From Lewinella sp. IMCC34191 (GTDB taxonomy: Bacteria > Bacteroidota > Bacteroidia > Chitinophagales > Saprospiraceae), in assembly GCF_003390935.1 (NCBI RefSeq), contig NZ_QNQZ01000005.1, positions 124,001-188,000 of the forward strand: DNA of 64,000 bases, given 5' to 3'. Positions 26,308-35,308 of this stretch are shown here, one piece after another. Below the pieces are notes generated by a model, which was given only the letters and a program-made list of their open reading frames with translations, was not told the DNA's origin and made no database searches. A program made the position numbers and the translations under genes. Position 1 is the stretch's first letter, and every line of letters begins with the position of its first letter.

Positions 26308-27504
26308 CTATCCCCTTCCCCCCTTTTCCCCTTCCCCCCTTTCCCCCTTCTCCAACAACTCCTCCAGCCGGTGCCGCCTAACCCCAAACCGCTCCTTCAC
26401 CGATTCCCACTTTTCCTGCGCTCCGTCGCCGTAGCCTTTGTCCTGTTTGAGGGCGGTGATCATGACGTTCTTGGCGGTGTGTTCCAGCGGGATGAATTCG
26501 AAGATGCGCGTGGCGTAGCCCTGACCTTGCAGGTAGAGGGCACGCAGACCGTCGGTGACCATGGCCGCCTGGCGTTCGAGAAGGATGCCGCTGTCGAGTA
26601 GGGGTTTGAGGTCGGCGGGTACCTCCATATCCCGTCGTACCTGTTTTTGGCAGCAGGGGGCTACGATAAGGATGTCGGCATTGGCCTGTAGTCCTTTGTA
26701 GAGCGCGTCGTCGGTGGCCGTATCGCAGGCGTGGAGGGCGATGAGCATATCCAGCCGGTCGGGGTGGTAGCTGTCGATGTAGCCCTCGACGAAGTGCAAT
26801 TGGTCGAATCCGTTATCGGCCGCGATCGCCCGGCACTTCTCGACGAGCTGCGGGCGCAGTTCCACGCCGGTGACGCGTACGTCGAGGCCCAGGGTATGGC
26901 GGAGGTGGTCGTAGAGGGCGAAGGTGAGGTAACCGCTCCCCGATCCCATATCGACAATGTGCGCGCCCTCTGGCAGGGGCTGCTGGCGGACGAGCCCGTC
27001 CACGATCTCCACGAATTTATTGATCTGCTTGTACTTCCGTCGCCCCCCGGCGGTGATCTCCCCCGTGACGGTCGCGATACCGAGGGCGTGGAGGTAGGGC
27101 CGGTCGGCGGGGATATCGCGGTATTTCTCCCGGTTGTGCTCCGTTATGACCTCCTCGTGCCGCGCGGGTTCACCGCGGAGGCGAGCGTTCCCCTTTCGGC
27201 TCTGCATAACGGACAACTGCTCGTCCAGCGTAAAGAGGTCGCCGTTGTAGTAGACGGTAGCCAACTGCTCCCGCAGGTAATCCATCCCCTCCCCTGGCGG
27301 GAAGTTCTTTGCCTCTTCCCGGTCGGCGTAGCGGTGGGTGATCTGCAGTTGTCCCTCCCCTCCGATCTCCACGGCGCGCGCGTACAGATTGCGGGGGGTG
27401 GCCGGATCCTTTCTCCGCGGCTTACTCAGTGTCAACTTGACGAGCCGGGCGTTATCCGTCGCCCGTACGGCAGTGGTCCAAAATATTTCTAACGGTTCAG
27501 GCAT
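26308..27504 (-). CDS. SAM-dependent methyltransferase (Methyltransf_32-like)
   Basis: 398 aa. The SAM site is HIVDMGSGSGYLTFAL near residue 188, followed by VTGVELRPQLVEKC. IALHACDTATDDAL and IVAPCCQKQVRRD are the hallmarks of the GSTCD/Methyltransf_32 branch. The N-terminal 170 residues are specific to this protein family in bacteria. The last 14 residues (GERGEGEKGGRG) come from a CCCTTCCCC-type low-complexity tract. A TACCTTTG box ends 4 bases before the ATG, so the mRNA may be leaderless. The substrate (RNA or protein) is unknown. Confidence 0.82.
   Translation of the reverse strand: MPEPLEIFWTTAVRATDNARLVKLTLSKPRRKDPATPRNLYARAVEIGGEGQLQITHRYADREEAKNFPPGEGMDYLREQLATVYYNGDLFTLDEQLSVMQSRKGNARLRGEPARHEEVITEHNREKYRDIPADRPYLHALGIATVTGEITAGGRRKYKQINKFVEIVDGLVRQQPLPEGAHIVDMGSGSGYLTFALYDHLRHTLGLDVRVTGVELRPQLVEKCRAIAADNGFDQLHFVEGYIDSYHPDRLDMLIALHACDTATDDALYKGLQANADILIVAPCCQKQVRRDMEVPADLKPLLDSGILLERQAAMVTDGLRALYLQGQGYATRIFEFIPLEHTAKNVMITALKQDKGYGDGAQEKWESVKERFGVRRHRLEELLEKGERGEGEKGGRG
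26415..26429 (-). repeat. Dispersed 15-bp motif, exact copy inside the methyltransferase gene
   Basis: CCTGCGCTCCGTCGC on the plus strand; encodes GDGAQ of the methyltransferase near its C-terminus. The protease copy at 45122 is in the same frame, the helicase copy at 4642 in another. Confidence 0.7.
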
Positions 27505-27508
27505 TGTG

Positions 27509-27516
27509 CAAAGGTA
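27509..27516 (-). promoter_or_regulatory. Possible Bacteroidota -7 box (TACCTTTG), leaderless position
   Basis: Exact TAnnTTTG match on the minus strand, 4 bases before the methyltransferase ATG at 27504. No clear TTTG lies 19-21 bases further up; that place is taken by the dispersed-motif copy at 27523. Confidence 0.55.
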
Positions 27517-27522
27517 AGGCGG

Positions 27523-27537
27523 GCGGCGGCGCGCAGG
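27523..27537 (+). repeat. Dispersed 15-bp motif, variant copy (C at position 8)
   Basis: GCGGCGGCGCGCAGG followed by TAAAAA, located where the -33 region of the methyltransferase promoter would be. Confidence 0.6.
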
Positions 27538-27604
27538 TAAAAAGAAGGAGATCAGGCCGCCATATTATCCAACTTTCCGAATCAAATAAAAATAAATAAA
27601 ATTA

Positions 27605-27637
27605 TTTGTTTATTTATTTCTTACTTGCCTATTTTAG
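27605..27637 (+). promoter_or_regulatory. Candidate promoter of the SnoaL-like gene
   Basis: TTTG (27605-27608), 21 bases, then TATTTTAG (27630-27637), one base off TAnnTTTG. It lies in a strikingly AT-rich stretch (27575-27640), 42 bases before the ATG. Confidence 0.5.
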
Positions 27638-27678
27638 TAGCACACTATCCATTCGTTCACACCCATTCACCATTTAAA

Positions 27679-28038
27679 ATGACTATTCAACAGATCGCCG
27701 ACCGCCTGGTCGAGCTATGCCGAAAACAACAATCCACCGAAGCCTACCAGGAACTCTTCGCCGTCGATGCCAGCAGCCACGAGATGCCCGGCATTCCCGA
27801 CGGTGACATCACCGGCCTGGACAAGTTGATCGCGAAGAGTGAGGCTTACGATGAAGACATCACCGTCCATTCCATTACCTGCACCGAACCGCTGGTTTAC
27901 CAGAACTTCTTCGCCGTCGGCATGGGCATCGATGTCACCAGGGCCGACGGCAACCGCGTCCAGGAACACGAGATGTGCGTCTACCAGGTTCGGGACGGGA
28001 AGATCGTCGATGAGCGGTTTGTTTATCCGATGGGGTAG
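27679..28038 (+). CDS. SnoaL/NTF2-like small protein
   Basis: 119 aa from ATG 27679; the frame is open upstream but through promoter sequence. The cone-shaped alpha+beta barrel pattern is suggested by an N-terminal helix pair (IADRLVELCRKQQSTEAYQELFA), then GLDKLIAKSEAYDEDITVH, and strands with FFAVGMGIDV and EHEMCVYQVRDGKIVDERF. These proteins can be isomerases, cyclases or mere binding proteins; no active site can be assigned. Confidence 0.78.
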   Translation: MTIQQIADRLVELCRKQQSTEAYQELFAVDASSHEMPGIPDGDITGLDKLIAKSEAYDEDITVHSITCTEPLVYQNFFAVGMGIDVTRADGNRVQEHEMCVYQVRDGKIVDERFVYPMG

Positions 28039-28134
28039 GTGTCGGGGGGCGGTTGTTGGTTGTCGGTCATCGGGCGTTAGATTTTGGTGGCTTGGAGCAA
28101 GCTATACCTAGCCATCCTCCGTGACGTTGGTCAA

Positions 28135-28485
28135 CACACCCCCGACTTGTCGTTGGGCCACCCCGGGTAACACAACTCCCCCCTAACAGAACCCGGAAAC
28201 GCCGCCACCGGCAACCGGACTGAAGGCTCTCCAATTCCGACCGCTTTCCTAACGGGGTCAAGCCCGCCAGCCGCTGACGGTTCCCGGCTGGTAGCCGGGT
28301 CACGCCGGGTCACAATAATCTCCCCCGAACGGAATTCCGCAACACCGCGACAATCATTCGAGCTAGAACTCCCTAATTCCGGTCACACCTGGCAGGCTCA
28401 AATCTCCCAACTACTATCGGTTCCCTAGTCGCACTCGGGGTGACTCCGGGTTACCCCGGGTCGCGAAAAACCCACCCGAGCAAAA
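28135..28485. repeat. Diverged tandem repeat in a 600-base gene-free spacer
   Basis: Segments like CCCGGGTAACACAACTCCCCCC, written here in parts, recur near 28161, 28303 and 28455 with spacing of about 140-150 bases: CCCGGGTAACAC, GCCGGGTCACAA, CCCGGGTCGCGA. They are much diverged. I see no gene in 28039-28605. Confidence 0.45.
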
Positions 28486-28605
28486 CCGATCACATGTCGA
28501 CCGCAGCGCGACCCCGAAGTATTACCTTCCGCGGCCCATCATCTGCACCTCCCTACCCCGTCCTATCGCACTTTTATCTTTAACGTGCGTACTTTCCCCC
28601 ACCTA

Positions 28606-28638
28606 CTTGCACAATAAATACCCACGACTTACCTTTGC
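28606..28638 (+). promoter_or_regulatory. Promoter of tRNA-Leu
   Basis: CTTG (28606-28609, 3 of 4 to TTTG), 20 bases, TACCTTTG (28630-28637 with G at 28638 region), an exact TAnnTTTG box ending about 12 bases before the mature tRNA. The same TACCTTTG box serves rpmH. Confidence 0.8.
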
Positions 28639-28649
28639 GGGCGTTTTCC

Positions 28650-28731
28650 GCGGGTGTGGTGAAATTGGTATACACGCTAGATTTAGGATCTAGTGCCGCA
28701 AGGCGTGAAGGTTCGAGTCCTTTCACCCGCA
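28650..28731 (+). tRNA. tRNA-Leu (anticodon UAG)
   Basis: Acceptor stem GCGGGTG (28650-28656) pairs perfectly with CACCCGC (28724-28730), discriminator A. Anticodon stem CTAGA/TCTAG with loop TTTAGGA, anticodon TAG at 28684-28686. A long variable arm (TGCCGCAAGGCGT) marks it as class II, and the T arm reads GGTTCGAGTCC. CCA is not encoded. It reads CUA/CUG-family leucine codons. Confidence 0.97.
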
Positions 28732-28801
28732 CAATTGCCCCAGATAGAATCGGGGATTATAGCCTGCCCTCGGGTGGGCTTTTTCTTTAAAGTAGTAGCA
28801 A

Positions 28802-30163
28802 ATGGCCGAAGTAACGTACGAAAAAACCGGACCGGTAACGGGGAGAATCCAACTGTTCTTCCCGAAGGAAGAGCTAAGCAAGAAACTGAACGAGGAGCTG
28901 AAAAAAGAGAGTAAGCGCGTCAACATCAAAGGATTCCGGAAGGGGAAGACACCCATGTCCGCCCTGCGTAAATTGATGGGCAACCAGGTCTTCGGCCCCC
29001 TGCTCGACCGCACCATCCAGGAGGAACTCTTCGGCTACATCGAGGAGAAGGACATCAAACTGATCTTCAGCCCGCTGCCCGACGAAAGCGAGCAGGTAGA
29101 GCAGATCAGCGCTACCAGCATTAAGGACCTGCGGCTCTCTTACGACCTGGGACTGGAGCCCGAGTTCGAGCTCAACCTGCCCGAGCAGACCTTCAGTAAG
29201 TACGTACTCGACACCAACGACGAGTTTCTCGACGAGATGGTGGAGAACCTGCGCAAGCAGCGCGGGGAAACCAAAGAGATCGAAGAGGGATCGATCAAGA
29301 AGGAGGACATCCTGGACGTCACCGTTCAGGAAGTCGACGGCGAACTGACCAACGACACCAAGCTCTACGTCGACAATCTGGAAGAAGCCATCCAGGAGCA
29401 ACTGATCGGCAAGGAAATCGGCACCGTCATCACGGTAGACGACCTGACCGCCGTGGAGCAGAACGGATCCGAAAGCCACGCCCGGAAGTACCTCCTCGAA
29501 CTGGAGGAGGGCAACGACGTGAGCCTGGAGGGCAAGTCCTTCACGATTACCGTCAATAAAATGAGCCGCCTGGAGCCGGCCGAGCTCAACGAGGAGTTCT
29601 ACACCCAGTTCGACCCCGAGGGGAAAGTGACCAACGAAGAAGAACTGCGCGAGCGGCTGGCTTTCGAAAACGCCAAAGGCTTCGACGCCCAGGGTATTTC
29701 CATGGCCAACTTCGAAATCCAGCGCGCCCTGGTCGAAGGCAACGACTTTGAGGTGCCGGTGGAGCTGATGAAGAAGATCAGCAAGAACGATAAGGACAGC
29801 GACTTCGAATTATTCGAGCGCGGTGTCCGGTGGATGCTGATTCGCAATAAGATCGCCGCCGACAAAGAGATCGAACTCCAGTACGAGGACATCCGGGCCG
29901 AAGCCCTGGAGAACCTGCTGCGTATGCTCGGCGGGCAGCGCCCCCCCTTCCTGAATGACGAGTTCCTGGACAACTACATCCAGAACATGCTGAAGGACGA
30001 AAAGCAGCGGGAGGAACTCACCAGCAACGCCATGGAAAAGAAAGTGATGGCCGCCGTACGGGAGGATGTCTCCCTGAAGGAAGAGCCCCTTTCCGCCGAG
30101 GAGTTCAACGATAAGATCAAGTCGTTCAACGAAGCTAATACCCCGGCCACCGAAGAGGAATAG
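28802..30163 (+). CDS. tig: Trigger factor
   Basis: 453 aa ribosome-bound chaperone. The N-terminal ribosome-binding domain has the signature NIKGFRKGKTP (residues about 41-51). The central part takes the place of the PPIase domain but lacks clear FKBP catalytic residues, as is common in Bacteroidota. The C-terminal helical arms (from about 255) hold clients. It is followed by clpP and clpX in the standard tig-clpP-clpX order. Confidence 0.93.
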   Translation: MAEVTYEKTGPVTGRIQLFFPKEELSKKLNEELKKESKRVNIKGFRKGKTPMSALRKLMGNQVFGPLLDRTIQEELFGYIEEKDIKLIFSPLPDESEQVEQISATSIKDLRLSYDLGLEPEFELNLPEQTFSKYVLDTNDEFLDEMVENLRKQRGETKEIEEGSIKKEDILDVTVQEVDGELTNDTKLYVDNLEEAIQEQLIGKEIGTVITVDDLTAVEQNGSESHARKYLLELEEGNDVSLEGKSFTITVNKMSRLEPAELNEEFYTQFDPEGKVTNEEELRERLAFENAKGFDAQGISMANFEIQRALVEGNDFEVPVELMKKISKNDKDSDFELFERGVRWMLIRNKIAADKEIELQYEDIRAEALENLLRMLGGQRPPFLNDEFLDNYIQNMLKDEKQREELTSNAMEKKVMAAVREDVSLKEEPLSAEEFNDKIKSFNEANTPATEEE

Positions 30164-30226
30164 GCGCTTCAACCCTTGAGAACCTGGTACGTTTACGGGG
30201 AGAAGTAATTGTTAAAATAAACGAAT

Positions 30227-30946
30227 ATGACTCCCCAAGTCCCCCAGGATGAATTCATGAAGTACGCTACCCGCCATATGGGTATGAGTACCATGCACCT
30301 GGAGAAATACGCCCAGACGGTCGGTGGCATGGCCACCCCCCAGATCACGGGCTTTTCCCCCAACGTTATCGAAGAGCGGCAGATGAACGTCGCCGCCCTG
30401 GACGTTTTCAGCCGCCTGATGATGGACCGCATCATCTTTATGGGCGTAGCCGTCTCGGATTATGTCGCGAATGTCGTACAGGCGCAACTCCTCTTCCTGG
30501 AGTCCGTCGATCCGAAGCGTGACGTCCAGATGTTTATCAACAGCCCGGGCGGAAGCGTCATCGCGGGTATGGGTATGTACGACACGATGCAGTACGTCAC
30601 GCCCGACGTGGCAACGATCTGTACCGGTCTGGCCGCTTCCATGGGATCGGTGCTGTTAGCCGCCGGCGCCAAGGATAAGCGTTCCATTCTGCCCCACGCA
30701 CGGGTGATGATCCACCAGCCGAGTGGCGGCATGCAGGGTCAGTTTTCCGACATGGAGATCAACTATCGCCTGATCTCCAAGCTGCGTGAAGAACTGTACA
30801 CTATCTTAGCCAACCATACCGGCCGCAGCTTCGAGGAGATCGAGAAGGACAGCGACCGGGATAACTGGATGACGGCACCTGAAGCAGTGGAGTACGGCAT
30901 CGTTGATGAAGTGCTGCGCCGCGATAACACTACGGAGAGCAAGTAA
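30227..30946 (+). CDS. clpP: ATP-dependent Clp protease proteolytic subunit
   Basis: 239 aa serine protease that forms the tetradecamer barrel used by ClpX/ClpA/ClpC. Nucleophile Ser138 in GLAASMGSVLL, catalytic His163 in RVMIHQPSGG, and the Asp in SDRDNWM near residue 209. MFINSPGGSVIAGMGMYDTM is the substrate-binding strand. About 30 residues longer at the N-terminus than E. coli ClpP, which may be a propeptide. Confidence 0.96.
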   Translation: MTPQVPQDEFMKYATRHMGMSTMHLEKYAQTVGGMATPQITGFSPNVIEERQMNVAALDVFSRLMMDRIIFMGVAVSDYVANVVQAQLLFLESVDPKRDVQMFINSPGGSVIAGMGMYDTMQYVTPDVATICTGLAASMGSVLLAAGAKDKRSILPHARVMIHQPSGGMQGQFSDMEINYRLISKLREELYTILANHTGRSFEEIEKDSDRDNWMTAPEAVEYGIVDEVLRRDNTTESK

Positions 30947-30974
30947 GCTTTCGTAGCGTAACTAAATTACTGAA

Positions 30975-31020
30975 GCGACGGGCCGTACGGACGTAGGAAA
31001 CTACGCCTTCGGCCCGTCGT
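30975..31020 (+). terminator. Hairpin between clpP and clpX
   Basis: GACGGGCC...GGCCCGTC stem with an inner GACGTAG/CTACG(C) stem and GAAA tetraloop. There is no T run, so it may attenuate or process the clpP-clpX message rather than end it. Confidence 0.6.
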
Positions 31021-31055
31021 CATTTATAGATAGACCACTCACACTACCCCATATT

Positions 31056-32339
31056 ATGATGCGAGGCAAACGACAAGATTTTCGCTGCTCCTTTTGCGGC
31101 CGCGATAAAAGCGACGCGCTGGTGCTCGTAGCCGGCCTGGACGCGCACATTTGCGAGGTCTGCGTAGAGCAAGCGCAGGAGATCGTAGCCGAAGAACTGT
31201 ACGGCGGACTGAACCCGGATAATCCGGAACCCCAACCCGAACAAAAGAAATCCAAGTTTGAATTCAAGCTGCCCAAGAACGTTATCCCCACGGATATCAA
31301 GCAGCATTTGGATAAATACGTGATCGGCCAGGACGAGGCAAAGAAGATCCTCTCCGTAGCCGTCTACAACCATTACAAGCGCCTGAGCCACCCCGCTACC
31401 GCGGACGACGAGGTGCAGATTGAAAAAAGCAACATCCTGCTGGTGGGTCGCACGGGTACCGGCAAGACGCTGCTGGCCAAGACCATTGCCAAATTCCTGC
31501 AGGTGCCCTTCGCTATCGTCGACGCTACGGTATTCACCGAGGCCGGTTACGTAGGGGAAGACGTGGAGAGCATCCTTTCCCGCCTGCTTCAGGTATGTGA
31601 CTACAACGTAGCCGCCGCCGAACACGGCATCGTTTACATCGACGAGATGGACAAGGTGGCCCGCAAAAGCGATAACCCCAGCATCACCCGCGACGTAAGC
31701 GGCGAGGGCGTACAACAAGCCATGCTGAAGATGCTGGAGGGTACCGATGTAAACGTACCCCCACAGGGAGGCCGGAAGCACCCCGAGCAAAAGCTCGTCA
31801 AAGTCAATACCCAGAACATTCTCTTTATCTGCGGCGGTGCCTTCGACGGCATCGAGAAGATCATCGCCCGACGGACCAATACCAAGGTCATCGGCTACGG
31901 TAACGCGAATAAGAAGCAGATCAAGGAAGAGGACATGCTGCAGTACATCACCCACCGGGATGTCAAGCGCTACGGTATGATCCCCGAACTGATCGGACGC
32001 CTACCCATTATTTCCTTCCTGCGTCCGCTGGATCTGGACGCCATGAAGCGGATCCTCGTCGAACCCCGCAATAGCCTGCTGCGGCAGTACCAGCATCTCT
32101 TCCGCCTGGAGGGCATCAACCTGACCTTCTCGGACGACGTGATCGAGTACATCGCCCAGACCGCGCTCGAGTACGAACTCGGTGCCCGGGGCCTTCGCTC
32201 CATCTGTGAGGCCATCATGACCGACGCCATGTTCGACCTGCCAGGACGCAAGGACGTGAAGCACTACACGATCGACACCGTGTACGCCAAGTCCAAGCTG
32301 GAAGGAAGCCTGCTGGAAGTTTTACGAGCCGCGGCATAA
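31056..32339 (+). CDS. clpX: ATP-dependent Clp protease ATP-binding subunit ClpX
   Basis: 427 aa AAA+ unfoldase for ClpP. N-terminal C4 zinc finger (CSFCG ... CEVC, about residues 10-40), Walker [13 protein letters not shown], Walker [11 protein letters not shown], sensor and pore loops including GYVGED, and the ClpP-docking region. [14 protein letters not shown] and [12 protein letters not shown] are typical of the C-terminal domain. ATG 31059 is an equal alternative start. Confidence 0.97.
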   Translation: MMRGKRQDFRCSFCGRDKSDALVLVAGLDAHICEVCVEQAQEIVAEELYGGLNPDNPEPQPEQKKSKFEFKLPKNVIPTDIKQHLDKYVIGQDEAKKILSVAVYNHYKRLSHPATADDEVQIEKSNILLVGRTGTGKTLLAKTIAKFLQVPFAIVDATVFTEAGYVGEDVESILSRLLQVCDYNVAAAEHGIVYIDEMDKVARKSDNPSITRDVSGEGVQQAMLKMLEGTDVNVPPQGGRKHPEQKLVKVNTQNILFICGGAFDGIEKIIARRTNTKVIGYGNANKKQIKEEDMLQYITHRDVKRYGMIPELIGRLPIISFLRPLDLDAMKRILVEPRNSLLRQYQHLFRLEGINLTFSDDVIEYIAQTALEYELGARGLRSICEAIMTDAMFDLPGRKDVKHYTIDTVYAKSKLEGSLLEVLRAAA

Positions 32340-32415
32340 GCCAGATTAGTTGCCTTTTACTGCACCCATCGGACCCTGCCGTTGTTGCGGAGGTAGCTAC
32401 TAACCCTATACGCAT

Positions 32416-33063
32416 ATGGCCATTGACGCGAAAGACCTGCGGGTCGATTACCAAGCCGACGTCCTCCTCGAGCAGGACGCCCCGGATGCCCCCTTCCCCC
32501 TCTTCGATCAGTGGTTTAAGGAAGCCCAGGACAGTGACGACCCCGAGCCGAACGCCATGATCGTCGCCACGGTCAACGCCGACGGCCACCCCGCCGCCCG
32601 CACGGTGCTGCTGAAGGAAGCCACCGAAAAAGGATTCATCTTCTACACGAATTACGATAGTCGAAAAGGCCACGAGATCGAGGCGCACCCCCACGTGGCC
32701 GTGGTCTTTAACTGGCTGGAACTCCAGCGGTCCGTCCGGATCGAGGGTCGGGTCGAACGGGTAGACGAAGAAACCTCCACCGAGTACTTCCAAAGTAGGC
32801 CGAAGAAAAGCCAGATCGGTGCCTGGACGAGCCCGCAAAGCGACGTCATTCCGGACCGGGAGTACCTCGACAGCCGGAAGGCCGACCTGGAAAAAAAGTA
32901 CCAGGATTCGGAGGTCCTGCCCAAGCCGGACAACTGGGGCGGATACATCGTCATTCCGGAACTGATCGAGTTCTGGCAGGGACGCAGCAGCCGGCTGCAC
33001 GACCGATTGGCCTACCATAAGACCGACAACCAAGACTGGAAACGAGAAAGACTCGCCCCATGA
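32416..33063 (+). CDS. pdxH: Pyridoxamine 5'-phosphate oxidase
   Basis: 215 aa FMN enzyme making PLP from PNP or PMP. Signatures: ARTVLLKEATEKGFIFYTNYDSRKG (FMN site), RSVRIEGRVERVD, SPQSDVIPDREYL and the C-terminal FWQGRSSRLHDR plus KRERLAP. With pdxA at 38725, PLP synthesis by the DXP-dependent route is indicated. Stop overlaps the next start by four bases. Confidence 0.96.
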   Translation: MAIDAKDLRVDYQADVLLEQDAPDAPFPLFDQWFKEAQDSDDPEPNAMIVATVNADGHPAARTVLLKEATEKGFIFYTNYDSRKGHEIEAHPHVAVVFNWLELQRSVRIEGRVERVDEETSTEYFQSRPKKSQIGAWTSPQSDVIPDREYLDSRKADLEKKYQDSEVLPKPDNWGGYIVIPELIEFWQGRSSRLHDRLAYHKTDNQDWKRERLAP

Positions 33064-33434
33064 GCAACGACGCCAACTGGATCCAACTTCAAAACGACAT
33101 CGCCCGCTACCACGGCCCGCTCGACGAGGCCGCCACGACAGTTGTAGACGAGAAAGTGAGCAATTATCCCATCTTCGTAGCCTACGCGGGTGAGGATATG
33201 GAGAGCATGCCGGGAATCTATGTCATGGAGGTACCGACCGCCAGGGAATTGGTGTGGACCATCAACGTTACCACGCTCGAAGAACTGGTTGCCAAGCAGG
33301 TCGTACAGCAGGACAAGATCGATCCGTTCCGGAATGTCTACAAGGACAAGCCCGACAGCTTCTGTTTTTTGATCATCGACGAGGCGGGCGGACGCTTCGG
33401 GTTTGTAGATCGTAAACCAGCGGTGAAGGCCTGA
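33060..33434 (+). CDS. Unknown 124-aa protein coupled to pdxH
   Basis: Not recognised. Soluble, alpha/beta composition, with no signal peptide. Visible features are YPIFVAYAGEDMESMPGIYVMEV, TINVTTLEELVAK and FCFLIIDEAGGRFGFVDRK. The four-base overlap (ATGA) with pdxH implies translational coupling. Similar short proteins occur in Bacteroidota as conserved hypotheticals; function unknown. Confidence 0.72.
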   Translation: MSNDANWIQLQNDIARYHGPLDEAATTVVDEKVSNYPIFVAYAGEDMESMPGIYVMEVPTARELVWTINVTTLEELVAKQVVQQDKIDPFRNVYKDKPDSFCFLIIDEAGGRFGFVDRKPAVKA

Positions 33435-33454
33435 CCGGAGCTAATCGCATTTTA

Positions 33455-33469
33455 CCTGCGCTCCGCCGC
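33455..33469 (-). repeat. Dispersed 15-bp motif, exact copy
   Basis: CCTGCGCTCCGCCGC on the plus strand, flanked by GCATTTTA and AAAATTT. Including its flanks it is identical over 26 bases to the inverted copy at 53374. Confidence 0.8.
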
Positions 33470-33493
33470 AAAATTTCAACTACACATCAAGCC

Positions 33494-33958
33494 TTGATTC
33501 AGGAAGCCACCATTGATCGCGTACTGGACCGCCTCGAGCGGGGTACGGAAGATTACGAAACCGAAATCCGCGACTTTGCCGAGAGCCAACCGGAGTTGAT
33601 GGATTACCTGACCAATGAGGACACGGAAGCCTTTACGGAGGAAGAGCGGGCCCTACTGATGTTTGCGGCCCTCGTGATCTACCAGTCGGTCGACGACGAG
33701 CGGGCGGGGATTCCCGTAGCCGGCGGCGAGGAGATCGCCCAGGCCGAGGAACACAACTACGAAATATTCGGTCGGTCGAAGGCGAGCAGTTTTCGCGATC
33801 GGCTTACGCCCTTCTTCGAGGATAGCGAGGAGGAAGAATTACTGGCCTTCGTAGAAGACCTGGTACTGGCCGACGAGGAGGAAGAGGACAGCATATCCGG
33901 GGAGGCGCGCGAGCCCTTTTTTGCTACACTGAAGACCGTGGTCGACGTACTTACCTGA
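33494..33958 (+). CDS. Unknown acidic 154-aa protein
   Basis: Starts at TTG 33494; no ATG or GTG lies nearby upstream in frame. Very acidic, helical, no signal peptide: LDRLERGTEDYETEIRDF, AFTEEERALLMFAALVIY, EDSEEEELLAFVEDLVLADEEEEDS. A hydrophobic helix pattern suggests a helical bundle. It overlaps the convergent MFS gene by eight bases. Function unknown. Confidence 0.65.
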   Translation: MIQEATIDRVLDRLERGTEDYETEIRDFAESQPELMDYLTNEDTEAFTEEERALLMFAALVIYQSVDDERAGIPVAGGEEIAQAEEHNYEIFGRSKASSFRDRLTPFFEDSEEEELLAFVEDLVLADEEEEDSISGEAREPFFATLKTVVDVLT

Positions 33959-35213
33959 CTGCGAGTTCCCGTGCACGGACTTCGCGGGCGCCGTCGACCG
34001 TCAATAAAAGCAGGAAGCCTAGTAGACCCATGGCCGACACCGTGTAGATGGACGTAGCGTAGCCGAAGTATTCCGCTAATTGAAATCCAACTACGGGCGT
34101 GAGCACGAAGGCCAGGGAGTAGCTGGCCGACAGCAAGCCGAGATATTCGCCGCGACGGGCCGGTGGCGCGTGCTTGGCTACGTAGGTACTCGTGAACGGC
34201 ATCAGGAGGATTTCCCCGAAGGTGATGAGCAGGATCCAAACGACCAGAAAAGCGTAACCGGCCAGTACGCTGAGCGGCAGCATGAGGTAGCCGGCCAGGA
34301 TCAGTGCCGTTCCAGTGAGCATAACGTAGAGCGGGCGGTAGCGGCGGTCGGCGAGGTATACCAGCGGCATCTCGATGGCGACGATGGTCACGCCGCTGAT
34401 GGTGAGCAGCAGGCCGAACTGTCCTTCGGTATATCCATTCTGCGTCAGATGAACCGGTACCGTACTGAAAAATTGAAAGAAGCAGGTGATGATGCAGGCA
34501 TTGGCCAGGATCATGCGCACTAGCCAGGGTTGGCGGAGGCCGGGCCGTGTTTCTTCGAGCGCTCGCTCGGATATAGGCGTATCGGGTTCGGAGCGGGCGA
34601 GGGGGCGGGCGGTTTCGTCGGGTGGAATGGTGACAAGGAACAATCCGGCGGCCAGGAGGAAGGTGACGCCGTCCGCCCAAAACAGGCTCTCGTAGCCGTA
34701 CACCGCGATGAGCAGACCGCCCAGGGCGGGGCCGATGGAAAAACCAAGATTGGCCGCCAGCCGTTGTAGCCCGTAGGCCTGGGTCAGGTTTTCGTCGTCC
34801 GCGTATACGGCGATGGCCGCCCGGTTAGCCGGACGGAAGGCATCGGCCACCATCGAAGTAAGGAAGACGAGGATGCACAAGGGCCAGAAGCCGGTGATCT
34901 GTCCGATCAGGATGTGCAGAAATCCCGCCACGACCAAACTGACGAACATGATGTGCCAGGAACCAAAGCGGTCATTGAGCAGGCCGCCGACGTAGTTCCC
35001 GACGATGCCTCCGGCTCCGAAGGAGCCCATCACCCAACCGGCCGCGGTGGCGGAGTAGCCCATGGAGTTGACCAGGTAAACCGATAAAAAAGCGATGACC
35101 ATGGCTCCGCTGCGATTCACCACCATGACAAGGGAGAGAAGCCAGACTTTCCGCGGCAACCCGGCGAATGACCGCAGATACAGTCGGCCAATACGTTGAG
35201 CGAAATGGGTCAT
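33951..35213 (-). CDS. MFS transporter (MdtH-like drug efflux)
   Basis: 420 aa, about 12 helices. GGLLNDRFGSWHIM is motif A; FRPANRAAIAVYADDENLTQAYGLQRLAANLGFSIGPALGG spans helices 4-5 in the way of MdtH/YfcJ exporters. LADRRYRPLYV repeats the loop in the second half. Substrate unknown. Divergent from the alpha/beta hydrolase gene. Confidence 0.88.
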   Translation of the reverse strand: MTHFAQRIGRLYLRSFAGLPRKVWLLSLVMVVNRSGAMVIAFLSVYLVNSMGYSATAAGWVMGSFGAGGIVGNYVGGLLNDRFGSWHIMFVSLVVAGFLHILIGQITGFWPLCILVFLTSMVADAFRPANRAAIAVYADDENLTQAYGLQRLAANLGFSIGPALGGLLIAVYGYESLFWADGVTFLLAAGLFLVTIPPDETARPLARSEPDTPISERALEETRPGLRQPWLVRMILANACIITCFFQFFSTVPVHLTQNGYTEGQFGLLLTISGVTIVAIEMPLVYLADRRYRPLYVMLTGTALILAGYLMLPLSVLAGYAFLVVWILLITFGEILLMPFTSTYVAKHAPPARRGEYLGLLSASYSLAFVLTPVVGFQLAEYFGYATSIYTVSAMGLLGFLLLLTVDGAREVRARELAVR

Positions 35214-35308
35214 GGTCGCGGGGTTGGGAGTGGAGTTAACGACCCCATTGAACGGGAAGTTCCCGGAATCGGACTTAAGTTTGCCCAGACTAACCGTGTA
35301 AGTGCCGG

